A DNA stretch of 43,406 nt from a virus. The notes under the pieces are model-generated. The model worked only from the letters and a program-made list of their open reading frames with translations, was not told where the DNA came from and searched no databases. Positions 19,081-26,192 of the stretch are shown here, in pieces (position 1 is the first letter of the stretch; the number at the start of each line of letters is the position of its first letter). The position numbers were made by a program, and so were the translations under genes. The stretch lies in the IMG/VR virus record IMGVR_UViG_3300027710_000044, positions 1 to 43,406 of that record, one strand, 5' to 3'.

Positions 19081-19967
19081 TAAGCAACTCTGATTCTTTT
19101 ATATTGTTTTACAGACTGAAGTTCTCTTTCTGTAAAACCAGTTTCAAGAGGAGCAACATTTCTTGTCTGAATATCCTTGATACCAACAACATCGTCGTGC
19201 ATATTTTGCATTTCTCTTGTTGCCGCTCTAAGTATCAAAAGTTTTAAAAATGGGATTGTATCTCCATCAAGACCAGCCTCGTAATTCACGGTAACTATGT
19301 CTCCAGCGACCATATTGTAGATGTCTATTCCATATCTACGAACAGCGTAGTTTGTTCCATATCCAAGATACGTACCGCTTGAATCAGTAACAGAACCAGG
19401 GTTTTGTGAAGATAAAACAGTAAAAGTGTTTCCTCCAACTTCAACAATCTTGGTTCTTACAACGTTATAACCACTAGGAGCCATATTTTCAACAGTCAGA
19501 TAAAGACCAACAGTTAATTTATGTCCTACTGATGTGTATGTAATTTTTCCTGCCGAGTAAGAGGCATTGGTAATTACGCCTTCTTTTCTAACGGCTTCCC
19601 CTAAGTATGTTGGCGTTGTCCACTGGTTGTTTATCATTATGCTTTTAACTTTTGAAACTGGAGAATTTCTTAAATAAATAGTTTCTGGAGGCATTGCATA
19701 ATTGGTAGCCGTTTGATTTGAATTTCCACTTGCAGTATAAAAAGATGACTCAAGGTTTCTTTGATAAAAGAAAGATGACATCGGAGAGGCTAAGTAATCT
19801 GCTGGAACTATGTACTCTTCAGTAAATTCAGTAACTTCTACAGGCCTATTCAAGTAAGCCTCAAGTTCTGACTGAAGACCAGACAGCACAATATCTGCAG
19901 CATCTTGCTGCCTTAGGGACAAAGAGATGTCCATATACGTGACAAGGTCTTGCGTAGTTACAAGCAT
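19080..19967 (-). CDS. Head-tail connector/adaptor protein (gp6-like), enlarged
   Basis: 295 residues. The N-terminus M-L-V-T-T-Q-D-L-V-T-Y-M-D and Q-S-E-L-E-A-Y-L-N-R-P-V-E-V is the helical start typical of gp6-like connectors bound under the portal. The middle (~90-215) is a beta-rich insertion with Y-L-R-N-S-P-V-S-K-V and repeated G-Y-like turns. The last ~70 residues are helical and contain L-L-I-L-R-A-A-T-R-E-M-Q. It is about twice the length of minimal gp6 connectors. The Shine-Dalgarno (GGGGG) lies inside an inverted repeat at 19971-19989. Confidence 0.7.
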   Translation of the reverse strand: MLVTTQDLVTYMDISLSLRQQDAADIVLSGLQSELEAYLNRPVEVTEFTEEYIVPADYLASPMSSFFYQRNLESSFYTASGNSNQTATNYAMPPETIYLRNSPVSKVKSIMINNQWTTPTYLGEAVRKEGVITNASYSAGKITYTSVGHKLTVGLYLTVENMAPSGYNVVRTKIVEVGGNTFTVLSSQNPGSVTDSSGTYLGYGTNYAVRRYGIDIYNMVAGDIVTVNYEAGLDGDTIPFLKLLILRAATREMQNMHDDVVGIKDIQTRNVAPLETGFTERELQSVKQYKRIRVA

Positions 19968-19970
19968 TGA

Positions 19971-19989
19971 TTACCCCCGTAATGGGTAA
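19971..19989 (-). promoter_or_regulatory. Inverted repeat over the connector ribosome-binding site
   Basis: TTACCC-CCGTAAT-GGGTAA, perfect 6-bp arms with a 7-nt loop. It lies a few bases upstream of the ATG at 19967. On the mRNA the G-run that serves as Shine-Dalgarno is part of the structure, so folding could limit initiation. Function is inferred. Confidence 0.4.
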
Positions 19990-19992
19990 GAA

Positions 19993-20229
19993 TTATCTTC
20001 TTCGTCCGAAGCGGTTTCTGATAGCGCGTCCAGCCTCACGAATAACATCGCCGACTGTTTCTTCTCTTGCGCCACCACGACCAAGGGCTGCGTTTGCTCC
20101 TGCAGCAGCAGCGCGTGCTGCTCTACGGAGTCTTCCGCCGCGTGAAGCACGACCGCCTCTTCCGCCTCTTCTTTTTTGAGGATAAGCGGTTACTTGGGGC
20201 TTGATGCCAGTTCTATTCCGAATTTTCAT
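19993..20229 (-). CDS. Small, extremely Arg-rich protein
   Basis: 78 residues with GAGGAGACT upstream of ATG, so translation is well supported. About a third of residues are Arg or Lys, in blocks such as K-R-R-G-G-R-G-G-R and a terminal R-F-G-R-R-R, interspersed with Ala-rich helix-forming stretches. No family is recognised. The composition resembles protamine/histone-like DNA- or RNA-binding peptides or capsid-internal basic proteins. It lies between the ParB-like gene and the connector gene, at the switch from DNA-metabolism to virion genes. Confidence 0.7.
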   Translation of the reverse strand: MKIRNRTGIKPQVTAYPQKRRGGRGGRASRGGRLRRAARAAAAGANAALGRGGAREETVGDVIREAGRAIRNRFGRRR

Positions 20230-20272
20230 AGAGTCTCCTCTGTAGGTAGCCTAATTGTACATTATAGGAAAT

Positions 20273-20824
20273 TTATCTGTCTGCATTGGGTGGTTTTTCT
20301 ATTGACATTTGAATTTCGGTTACTTTTGCATCCGCTTCAACTGGAACCCATGCCCGAGAATATGAGTGCTCAGAGATTTTTCTCTGCTTAATAAGTGAAC
20401 CGTCAAGAAGCAACTGAAGTTCATCGCCCTTCATTTGCAGAAGAGCACCAAGTTCAGCCTTTTCATATTTGCGAGACTTGACAAGGTTTCTAACAATTTG
20501 AGATGTTGGTTTTGCCAACAAAGTACCCCTAGACCTATTCAGCCTAAGATGCAACATCTGCGCTTCAAGATTGTCGCATTTAATTTTGATTACAGGGCAA
20601 TCTTCGCCAACAATCTTTGATATTGACTTTTGTTTTTGCGCAATCAATACACGCTCATTTCCATCTATCACAATATTTGTTGACTCTTGCACAATTACGG
20701 GAATAATGAAGCCGAGGTCTCTAAGAGATGCCGAAAGAGCAAGAAGGTCTGGCCTAAGAATGTAAGTTGCCTTAAACGGAGCAATGACTAAGTCACTGAA
20801 TTTAACCATCTCAATATTGTTCAT
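20273..20824 (-). CDS. ParB-like nuclease-domain protein (IbrB-like partner)
   Basis: 183 residues. Its start lies inside the end of the PAPS-reductase-like gene (14-nt overlap) with AGGAG upstream, so the two are co-translated. Residues ~5-90 show the ParB/Srx N-terminal fold: L-R-P-D-L-L-A-L-S-A-S-L-R-D-L-G-F, then I-P-V-I-V and I-V-I-D-G-N-E-R-V-L-I-A. The C-terminal part is helical (E-L-G-A-L-L-Q-M-K). A DUF3440-type SGGKDS protein followed by a ParB-like protein is the IbrA/IbrB arrangement known from enterobacteria and many phages, whose biochemical role is not settled. Whether it cuts DNA or uses nucleotides cannot be told from sequence. Confidence 0.75.
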   Translation of the reverse strand: MNNIEMVKFSDLVIAPFKATYILRPDLLALSASLRDLGFIIPVIVQESTNIVIDGNERVLIAQKQKSISKIVGEDCPVIKIKCDNLEAQMLHLRLNRSRGTLLAKPTSQIVRNLVKSRKYEKAELGALLQMKGDELQLLLDGSLIKQRKISEHSYSRAWVPVEADAKVTEIQMSIEKPPNADR

Positions 20825-21956
20825 TGTTGTCTAACTCCTGTTGTGCTGCTTTTTGTCTCAGCGTATCTGCTTTAGTTTTTGGACCAACTGGCGCTGCAGA
20901 GGCAATTGATATCTCGCCAAGCAAAAGATTCCTGATAAGCCAGTTCATTGGATACGAATACGGGTCACGGAGGTGCTTGCGTCTAAAGTCGGCAATATAG
21001 GCAAAGCCTCGTCTCCTATCGTGCTCATCGGAGGTGTTGTCCTCAACACATCTCTTGGCACCCTCAAATCCGTCTATGGCGTAACTCTCTATGTACTTCT
21101 CCATATCAAATTCTGTCCACCAGCGCCTCTGAGCGTCGATGTCAGGCCATATCTCCCACAATCTGTCGTAGAAGTCCGGCTCGGTGGCTACAAGGTCTCC
21201 TATGCGCCTAATAGCGACACCGTGGAGAGGAACACCGACTCGCGTATTGGAGCCAGTCATTGCCGCAAGGTCGTAATACTCGCAATATTCTGCACCGTGC
21301 TCTTCAGCAATAAACTTCATTACGTCATCTATCTGCCAGTCGTAAATGACTTTTGCAAATTTCATAGGTATTGAGCGCTTCATTCGGAAGGGTGTAGCGA
21401 TGTAGTTCTCGTGAACTTTTTGCACCAGAGACCTGTAGCGAACCATCGACTCATTTGCCCGTACGCCAGTAACAAAAGCGACACTGCCTGTTTTGCCCTG
21501 CATTGTGTAGTAGTCAATAATCTCAGGAAGAGGCTCACCCATAGGAAGTCCAAAGTGAGATGCATTGATTGACCAAGGCGGCATTTCTCTGACGAGTTCA
21601 CCTTTATCGGCACGCTGGGAATCCCATGTCAGAATATTTTGTCTAATGCCAAGAACCCATACTTCTTGAGGAACTGGAAGGCAATACCATTCCATGTCAA
21701 CCCAGTCGTACTGCCTAACTTTATTTACATACTCGTAGATAGCAGGACTGACAAGTTCTTCGTCTCGGAAGATTACTTTTACTGGTCCGAGTCCTCGTTC
21801 TTCATGAATTTCTTTAGCCAAGTAAAGAACCGCTGTGCTGTCCTTTCCTCCAGAAAACTGAACACAAACAGTATCAAAAGTATCGTAGACATGTCTTATC
21901 CTCTGTCTAGCAGCATCAACGCAACTGATGTTAAGAAACATTCTCTGCTTAGTCAT
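20811..21956 (-). CDS. PAPS reductase-like / IbrA-type PP-loop protein
   Basis: 381 residues. S-G-G-K-D-S at residues 35-40 is the PP-loop that binds ATP or an adenylated substrate in the PAPS reductase / N-type ATP pyrophosphatase superfamily. Further family features are F-V-T-G-V-R-A-N-E-S at ~161-170 and Y-D-W-Q-I-D-D-V at ~205, as in DUF3440 (IbrA) proteins. No C-terminal CX2C typical of assimilatory PAPS reductases is visible, so true sulphate assimilation is unlikely. Pairing with a ParB-like gene favours the IbrA/IbrB group; a DndC-like DNA sulphuration role is an alternative but no Dnd partners are present. It overlaps the short gene upstream by 8 nt. Confidence 0.85.
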   Translation of the reverse strand: MTKQRMFLNISCVDAARQRIRHVYDTFDTVCVQFSGGKDSTAVLYLAKEIHEERGLGPVKVIFRDEELVSPAIYEYVNKVRQYDWVDMEWYCLPVPQEVWVLGIRQNILTWDSQRADKGELVREMPPWSINASHFGLPMGEPLPEIIDYYTMQGKTGSVAFVTGVRANESMVRYRSLVQKVHENYIATPFRMKRSIPMKFAKVIYDWQIDDVMKFIAEEHGAEYCEYYDLAAMTGSNTRVGVPLHGVAIRRIGDLVATEPDFYDRLWEIWPDIDAQRRWWTEFDMEKYIESYAIDGFEGAKRCVEDNTSDEHDRRRGFAYIADFRRKHLRDPYSYPMNWLIRNLLLGEISIASAAPVGPKTKADTLRQKAAQQELDNNEQY

Positions 21957-22131
21957 TGTTTGCCTCTAGGGATTCAACTTTATTCTCAAGTTCAATTAAT
22001 CTGCTGACAATATCATGCATCAAAACATTGCTAAGTACGACAGATTCAGTACGCGCTTTCTTCTTACTGCGAACTAGTTGTACGAGAATTTTTTGTAAAT
22101 CGTAGGCATTGTCTGGGTGATGAATTTTCAC
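21949..22131 (-). CDS. Small coiled-coil protein of the ParB/PAPS operon
   Basis: 60 residues starting at a GTG that directly abuts the stop of the larger ParB-like gene (TAAGTG), with AGAGG upstream. It ends 8 nt inside the PAPS-like gene. The last ~25 residues (L-I-E-L-E-N-K-V-E-S-L-E) have heptad spacing of a short coiled coil, preceded by a basic S-K-K-K-A-R. No family recognised. The tight coupling suggests it is a real accessory protein, perhaps an oligomerisation or regulatory partner. Confidence 0.65.
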   Translation of the reverse strand: MKIHHPDNAYDLQKILVQLVRSKKKARTESVVLSNVLMHDIVSRLIELENKVESLEANND

Positions 22132-22905
22132 TTAAACCTCTGTATGCATATCAATAAAGTCAATCAACTTCTCGGCAGTTGTTGTTCCAGAAATACCTGG
22201 GTCATTCCTCAGGTAGCGAACAAAGTCGTACCAACGGCGCTGTTGGTCTGGGTTGTCAAAAACAATCGTGTATTGAACAACGGCTTGTGGAGCAGAACCT
22301 GGAGAAACAAGGGTGCTACCCGAGATAGCAACCTGGTTGTGGTCTACATCCTTGCCAGCAACTATCTTTCTGTCTCCATCTGCATCTTCTTCAACAATGA
22401 TGTTCACAGGTGCTTGTGGAGGGTTGTTAACCATCACAGGCGTAAAGTAGCCATCAGCGATTGGCGAAACTTCTTCTGATGCAAACTGGCTTTCTTCAAT
22501 CGCTGCTATTTCAAATTCGTCCCAACCAAGACCTTCAAAAAGTTCTGGGAAATCATCCCACATGTCAACAACCATTTCATTGAGAACAGAGTTGTCTGTG
22601 TGGCCAAGTTCCATCGTTCGGTTGTCTGCAAGAGCAAAAGCAACGGCTTGGGCTTCGTCAACATTCATTTGAACTGCTGCAATCTTTTCCCAACCTAAAT
22701 TCTTTGCAGCCTGCAGTTGGTGATTTCCAGCAATAACCACATATGTTCCATCGCCCTCTGGTCTAACAACAATGGGCTTCATCTGACCAAATTCTTTGTA
22801 TGAAGACATAATTGCTTCAACATTGCCTTTTCTAGGGTTCTTCTGAAGAGGCTTAAGGTCCTCAACAGAGAGAGCAAGTGGCAGTAAGTCTTTTGATATT
22901 TTCAT
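22132..22905 (-). CDS. ParB-like nuclease-domain protein, larger copy
   Basis: 257 residues. Residues ~10-115 are a clear ParB N-terminal domain: L-K-P-L-Q-K-N-P-R-K-G-N, F-G-Q-M-K-P-I-V-V-R, V-V-I-A-G-N-H-Q-L-Q-A-A and A-L-A-D-N-R-T. A linker is followed by a ~75-residue C-terminal domain with Y-T-I-V-F-D-N-P-D-Q-Q-R-R-W-Y-D-F-V-R-Y-L, which is conserved in phage ParB-like proteins of this size. There is no ParA partner, so plasmid-style segregation is unlikely. A nuclease or transcription/DNA-modification role is more plausible. It is distinct from the smaller ParB-like protein 1.3 kb downstream. Confidence 0.8.
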   Translation of the reverse strand: MKISKDLLPLALSVEDLKPLQKNPRKGNVEAIMSSYKEFGQMKPIVVRPEGDGTYVVIAGNHQLQAAKNLGWEKIAAVQMNVDEAQAVAFALADNRTMELGHTDNSVLNEMVVDMWDDFPELFEGLGWDEFEIAAIEESQFASEEVSPIADGYFTPVMVNNPPQAPVNIIVEEDADGDRKIVAGKDVDHNQVAISGSTLVSPGSAPQAVVQYTIVFDNPDQQRRWYDFVRYLRNDPGISGTTTAEKLIDFIDMHTEV

Positions 22906-23252
22906 TAGTGATGACCAACCTGTACACGCACATTGGCGTTAAGAGTTCTAAGAGCGTCTATTGATGTACGCAAAGATAGCAGTTTTTCCCGCTTTGATTT
23001 GAGAAGCGCTTCAGCAATCTTGAAGTCAAAGTTCTCATCGGCAAGTTTGTAATCAGCCCATGCTTCACGTTCTTTGATTGAGCCTTTTGCAGAAAGATAT
23101 TCTTTTGCCCAATTGGATTTATAGAGGGCTTCTTTTTTAGCCATGTCAGTAGCAAGTGTCTCAAAAGCCTCTGTTTCGCTTTCAAGAAATTCCATGAGCC
23201 TCATTAATTCGCTCTCAATTTCAACCTGACTAATCGGGTTATTTCTCGCCAC
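22905..23252 (-). CDS. Conserved-looking helical hypothetical protein
   Basis: 115 residues, GTG start with GGAG six bases upstream, overlapping the resolvase stop by 14 nt. Almost entirely alpha-helical and charged: E-S-E-L-M-R-L-M-E-F-L-E-S-E-T-E near the start, and A-D-Y-K-L-A-D-E-N-F-D-F-K-I-A-E-A-L-L-K in the second half. Similar small coiled-coil proteins often accompany phage recombination genes, but the family is not recognised. Confidence 0.65.
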   Translation of the reverse strand: MARNNPISQVEIESELMRLMEFLESETEAFETLATDMAKKEALYKSNWAKEYLSAKGSIKEREAWADYKLADENFDFKIAEALLKSKREKLLSLRTSIDALRTLNANVRVQVGHH

Positions 23253-23769
23253 TATTTGCTCCTTTGATTTCTAACCAGTCTATTTTGTCAAGAGCAGATA
23301 ACTGCTCTTTTGTCCACTTATATTGAGATTTGCCCAAATAAGTTAAAGCCATATGCTCAAGCACCCATGCATCGCATTCATCGTTGCCGGAAGCGCCACT
23401 AAATATAATTCCAGTTTTTGCTGAGATAGCAGATATGACTTCCCCTTTTGATGCGTTGCCTCGTCCAGTTGCAAACTTTGCACGGCATGTAGGCGGCACT
23501 TCAATAATAGGGATATTGCATTCAAACAATGTCATGCGAACACATCCGCCCAGTTCCCCAATACTGAAAGCCTGACCGCTCCTAGAAGCAAAAGAGTAAC
23601 CTTCAATTACAACGCAGGAAATTTCTTTTTCTAGACACTCGTGCAATATGCTTTTAGTTACCTCAGAAAGACGCTCAGCACCTTTTGCCTTAGATTGAAT
23701 AACGCTAGTTACGCCTTCTATGGAAACGCCAGTTGATGTAAGCGACAGGTCAAGACCCATTAGCCTCAT
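23239..23769 (-). CDS. RuvC-like Holliday junction resolvase
   Basis: 176 residues from the ATG at 23769, which overlaps the HNH stop as ATGA and has AAAGGGG nine bases upstream; an in-frame ATG at 23778 would place that motif too close. The RNase H-fold acidic residues are visible: D7 in G-L-D-L-S-L-T-S-T-G, E56 in V-V-I-E-G-Y-S-F-A, and D130/D133 in N-D-E-C-D-A-W. These are the RuvC catalytic tetrad positions. It would resolve branched DNA made during replication and recombination before packaging, working with the Rad52-like protein of the same operon. Confidence 0.85.
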   Translation of the reverse strand: MRLMGLDLSLTSTGVSIEGVTSVIQSKAKGAERLSEVTKSILHECLEKEISCVVIEGYSFASRSGQAFSIGELGGCVRMTLFECNIPIIEVPPTCRAKFATGRGNASKGEVISAISAKTGIIFSGASGNDECDAWVLEHMALTYLGKSQYKWTKEQLSALDKIDWLEIKGANSGEK

Positions 23770-24068
23770 CTCTCCCATCCCCTTTTGGCTAAGCCTAGGT
23801 CAAATGAAAGTTGAGGATAATTACCAATACGGGTATGGCAAGGACGACATACAGCCATCAAGTTTTCTTCGTCAAGGATTGAGCCACCTTGCGAGCGCCT
23901 AATTATCTCATGAATATCAACTGAGCGGTTTCTAACATATGTAACCAACTCGTCATGTTTTGCAAACACAGGACACGCTTCGCAAAGCGGTCTTTCTTCC
24001 AGAAGCCTCTTTACAAGGGGAATTCTGATTTTGTATTCAGCCTGTTTTTTATTTGACCTGTGACGCAC
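23766..24068 (-). CDS. HNH endonuclease
   Basis: 100 residues from a GTG. C29-x2-C32 and C74-x2-C77 form the structural zinc site of HNH nucleases. The active-site pieces are D-I-H-E (H53), E-E-N-L (N69) and C-H-T-R (H78). It is a free-standing short HNH of the kind phages often place in DNA-processing operons or near the terminase, where some assist packaging. It is coupled to the resolvase gene. A homing-type selfish enzyme is possible but no interrupted gene is seen. Confidence 0.85.
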   Translation of the reverse strand: MRHRSNKKQAEYKIRIPLVKRLLEERPLCEACPVFAKHDELVTYVRNRSVDIHEIIRRSQGGSILDEENLMAVCRPCHTRIGNYPQLSFDLGLAKRGWER

Positions 24069-24189
24069 GCAGTGAGTCTAGTTCAGATTCAAGTTGAGAC
24101 ACAAGAACGCGGAGCATTGCATTGTCTTTAATGAGAGCCGCAATCTGCTCAGAAAGCGAATTCATTACCTCGTCTATATTTATCTGCAT
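24049..24189 (-). CDS. Very small coiled-coil protein
   Basis: 46 codons between the stop of the upstream gene and the HNH gene. Its ATG at 24189 directly follows a TAA (TAAATG) and its stop lies 20 nt inside the HNH gene. The sequence M-Q-I-N-I-D-E-V-M-N-S-L then A-L-I-K-D-N-A-M-L-R-V-L and L-E-S-E-L-D-S-L has leucine heptads. The tight fit suggests a real gene, but there is no clear Shine-Dalgarno and no known family. Confidence 0.5.
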   Translation of the reverse strand: MQINIDEVMNSLSEQIAALIKDNAMLRVLVSQLESELDSLRASQVK

Positions 24190-24699
24190 TTAGTCCTCGT
24201 CAATTGAATCAATTGAATCAAATTCCCATTTGCCTTCAAGCGCAGCCCAAAGAGCCCTGTCAATCGATGTTTCTTCAAGTTCAAATTCTCGCAAAAGAGC
24301 CCTGTGCCTAAAGATTGCGTTTTCAAAAAATGCAGCCTTTTCCCAGCCGTCTTCTTTCTTGACTTCGCCTGTTTCAATCATCACCATGACTTCATCAAGA
24401 CGACGATTTACATGAAACTTAAATCTGTCAATTTTTTTAATTCTGAACTGATAGTCGCGAGCAGCAGCAGAGGCAAGTCGTTCTCCGCTCCTGCCCATTG
24501 ACAAGTAGCGCTCTGCGTCTGCGTCTGCGTCTGAAGCAAGAGAATCAATTTGTCTGTCTAGGTTGTCAACCAATAGAAGGAGTGATTCTTTCCATCTGTG
24601 CCAGTTTTCAGGTTGCATAAGAACACCTTTTTCTGGAGATGAAATTTTGTTTTTAACATCCTCCGAAACCATTCGGGCGAAAGCATCATCACTAATCAT
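24190..24699 (-). CDS. Conserved phage hypothetical protein (W-H-R-W-K-E type)
   Basis: 169 residues from the ATG at 24699, which overlaps the nuclease stop as ATGA; in-frame ATGs at 24708 and 24717 are alternatives. Largely helical and charged, with E-N-W-H-R-W-K-E-S-L-L-L-L-V-D-N-L, R-Q-I-D-S-L-A-S-D-A-D-A-D-A-E-R and F-R-H-R-A-L-L-R-E-F. Similar proteins occur beside recombination genes in actinobacterial phages from my memory of such genomes, without assigned function. The acidic C-terminus contains a short D-S-I-D-S-I-D-E-D repeat. Confidence 0.6.
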   Translation of the reverse strand: MISDDAFARMVSEDVKNKISSPEKGVLMQPENWHRWKESLLLLVDNLDRQIDSLASDADADAERYLSMGRSGERLASAAARDYQFRIKKIDRFKFHVNRRLDEVMVMIETGEVKKEDGWEKAAFFENAIFRHRALLREFELEETSIDRALWAALEGKWEFDSIDSIDED

Positions 24700-25454
24700 G
24701 ACCGCCATGCAGGGCATACCTTTCTGTAAGAACACCAATCACAAAGGATTGATTTGTTCGCTTTGAAATCTTCATTTTGACAACTAATGTCAATCTTTTC
24801 TTTTACTTCTGATACTTGTTTTTCGACATCAAGAAGCATTTGTTCGGTGACATCCTGCTTGAAGGATACTCCGTCTTTGAGATATAGGAGTTCAACGCTT
24901 TCTGCTTTTCCAACTCCAGTTGAGTCAAGGAGATGTGAATAAACAACGAGTTGGAAGAACTTATCCTGAACCCAATTTGCTTTTGGTGTTTTTCCTGTTT
25001 TGTAGTCCGAAATAACATATCCTGAACCTTCCTCTGAGAATCTGTCTATAAATCCTTTAATCGCTACGCCAGCAATTTTTCCGTTGAGTTCATGCTCAAG
25101 ACCAATTGGTGAAAGAGTTTGCGGATTTTCAATCTTCCACAAATTCTCAATACACCACCATGCTTTCCATCGGAATAAACGCATTGGCTCGCCATCCCTG
25201 ACCCAGGGTTCAACTCTCTCAAACCATGAATCAGCCCACAGGTCTGTAGCAATCTGCTTTGCAGAATTCTGCGTTCTATCGCTACTGTCCAACTTGTACA
25301 TAGCCTCAAGAACGTCATGGACAAAGTTTCCTAAAAGAGTTGCCTCAGTAGGGTCGTCCTTTATCATGTCTATTTTTGAGTATTTGAACTTCAACGGACA
25401 TTGATTAAATGTTCCGATAGAAGATGGAGAAAGGTGCGGTGGAGGGGTAAACAC
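24696..25454 (-). CDS. PD-(D/E)XK nuclease, Cas4/RecB-like with Fe-S cysteines
   Basis: 252 residues, GTG start abutting the Rad52-like stop (TAAGTG). L-S-P-S-S-I-G-T-F-N-Q-C-P opens the fold. Catalytic residues are H46, E120, D137 (G-F-I-D-R), D150 and K152 (S-D-Y-K-T-G-K), then Q168 and Y172. C19 with C238, C241 and C247 gives the four-cysteine 4Fe-4S pattern of AddB/Cas4 nucleases. No CRISPR array or other cas genes are present. Next to a Rad52-like annealing protein it most likely acts as the exonuclease of a phage two-component recombination system, producing single strands for annealing. Confidence 0.88.
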   Translation of the reverse strand: MFTPPPHLSPSSIGTFNQCPLKFKYSKIDMIKDDPTEATLLGNFVHDVLEAMYKLDSSDRTQNSAKQIATDLWADSWFERVEPWVRDGEPMRLFRWKAWWCIENLWKIENPQTLSPIGLEHELNGKIAGVAIKGFIDRFSEEGSGYVISDYKTGKTPKANWVQDKFFQLVVYSHLLDSTGVGKAESVELLYLKDGVSFKQDVTEQMLLDVEKQVSEVKEKIDISCQNEDFKANKSILCDWCSYRKVCPAWRS

Positions 25455-26192
25455 TTATTGACCATCATTGAGGCTGTACATAATGCACTGCTCAATTAGT
25501 GATTCAAGGTCTGCTTTCTGCGCAGTTGTCTTCGTCGGCTTTGGCCTATCGCCTGCGTATCCAAGCCAAAACTCATTAAGTTTTGTTTTCATCTCTGATG
25601 TAAGACCCTTGGAGAGACTGACGAATTGCTCCCACAGTTCTTCAATCACAGGGTCAATAGATGCCTCTGCTTCAATCTCCATTGCCTCTTCACTGCGAGC
25701 AAGGTAGAGACCGACACCAAGTGCCTGAGCAGCCTTTTTGAGAGCATCGGATACGGCACCCTTGAACTCATCGCCAAGGTCAACAATGTCGCCGTTTTTG
25801 GTGCGCTTGATTTTTTGACCACCAAAACCATCTTTAGAAACAATTGTAAAGTTGTCGCCACCAGGGGGGTAAACAGTCATTCTCACATGGGCAATAATAA
25901 AGTCAGGGTCAAGGGAGTCACGCTCGCACTTGACGATTTCGTATGACCATCCGTCAAAACCGAGAACTTTATTCAGTCGGCTGATTACTTCACTGACAGG
26001 GATATAAGTGAGCGATGCTCCACCCTTTTTGAGTTGGCGTTCAACTTCCTTGGGGAATGGCTCATTGAACTCAGACTGCATTTGAGCAATGCGCTTGTCC
26101 TGAGTTTTCTTACGCTCAACGAGGTAGTCGGTTACTGTTGTAGTTGCCGTTTCTTCGCTGACCTCTTCGGTCACAATCTTTTTAGTTGCCAT
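25455..26192 (-). CDS. Rad52/Rad22-like single-strand annealing protein
   Basis: 245 residues; start codon overlaps the stop of the upstream gene (TAATG) with GGAG upstream. The central ~45-170 region has the Rad52-fold pattern: S-L-T-Y-I-P-V-S-E-V-I-S-R-L-N-K-V-L-G, G-W-S-Y-E-I, a beta strand I-I-A-H-V-R-M-T-V, D-E-F-K-G-A-V-S-D-A-L-K-K-A-A-Q-A-L-G-V-G-L-Y-L. The C-terminal third is a separate helical region that may bind partners. It anneals single strands for recombination-dependent replication or repair, presumably with the Cas4-like nuclease encoded next. Confidence 0.85.
   Translation of the reverse strand: MATKKIVTEEVSEETATTTVTDYLVERKKTQDKRIAQMQSEFNEPFPKEVERQLKKGGASLTYIPVSEVISRLNKVLGFDGWSYEIVKCERDSLDPDFIIAHVRMTVYPPGGDNFTIVSKDGFGGQKIKRTKNGDIVDLGDEFKGAVSDALKKAAQALGVGLYLARSEEAMEIEAEASIDPVIEELWEQFVSLSKGLTSEMKTKLNEFWLGYAGDRPKPTKTTAQKADLESLIEQCIMYSLNDGQ

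Noticed and set aside
20811-21956. Auxiliary sulphate-assimilation (cysH) gene
   Set aside because: Length, lack of a recognisable C-terminal cysteine pair and pairing with a ParB-like gene point to the IbrA/DUF3440 type instead of a true PAPS reductase.
23590-23610. S-F-A-S in the RuvC-like protein as another processing motif
   Set aside because: It sits within the conserved region after the catalytic glutamate (E-G-Y-S-F-A), so it belongs to the RuvC fold rather than a linker.
24696-25454. Cas4-like nuclease as sign of a CRISPR system
   Set aside because: No other cas genes or repeat arrays are present; phages commonly carry this nuclease type for recombination.
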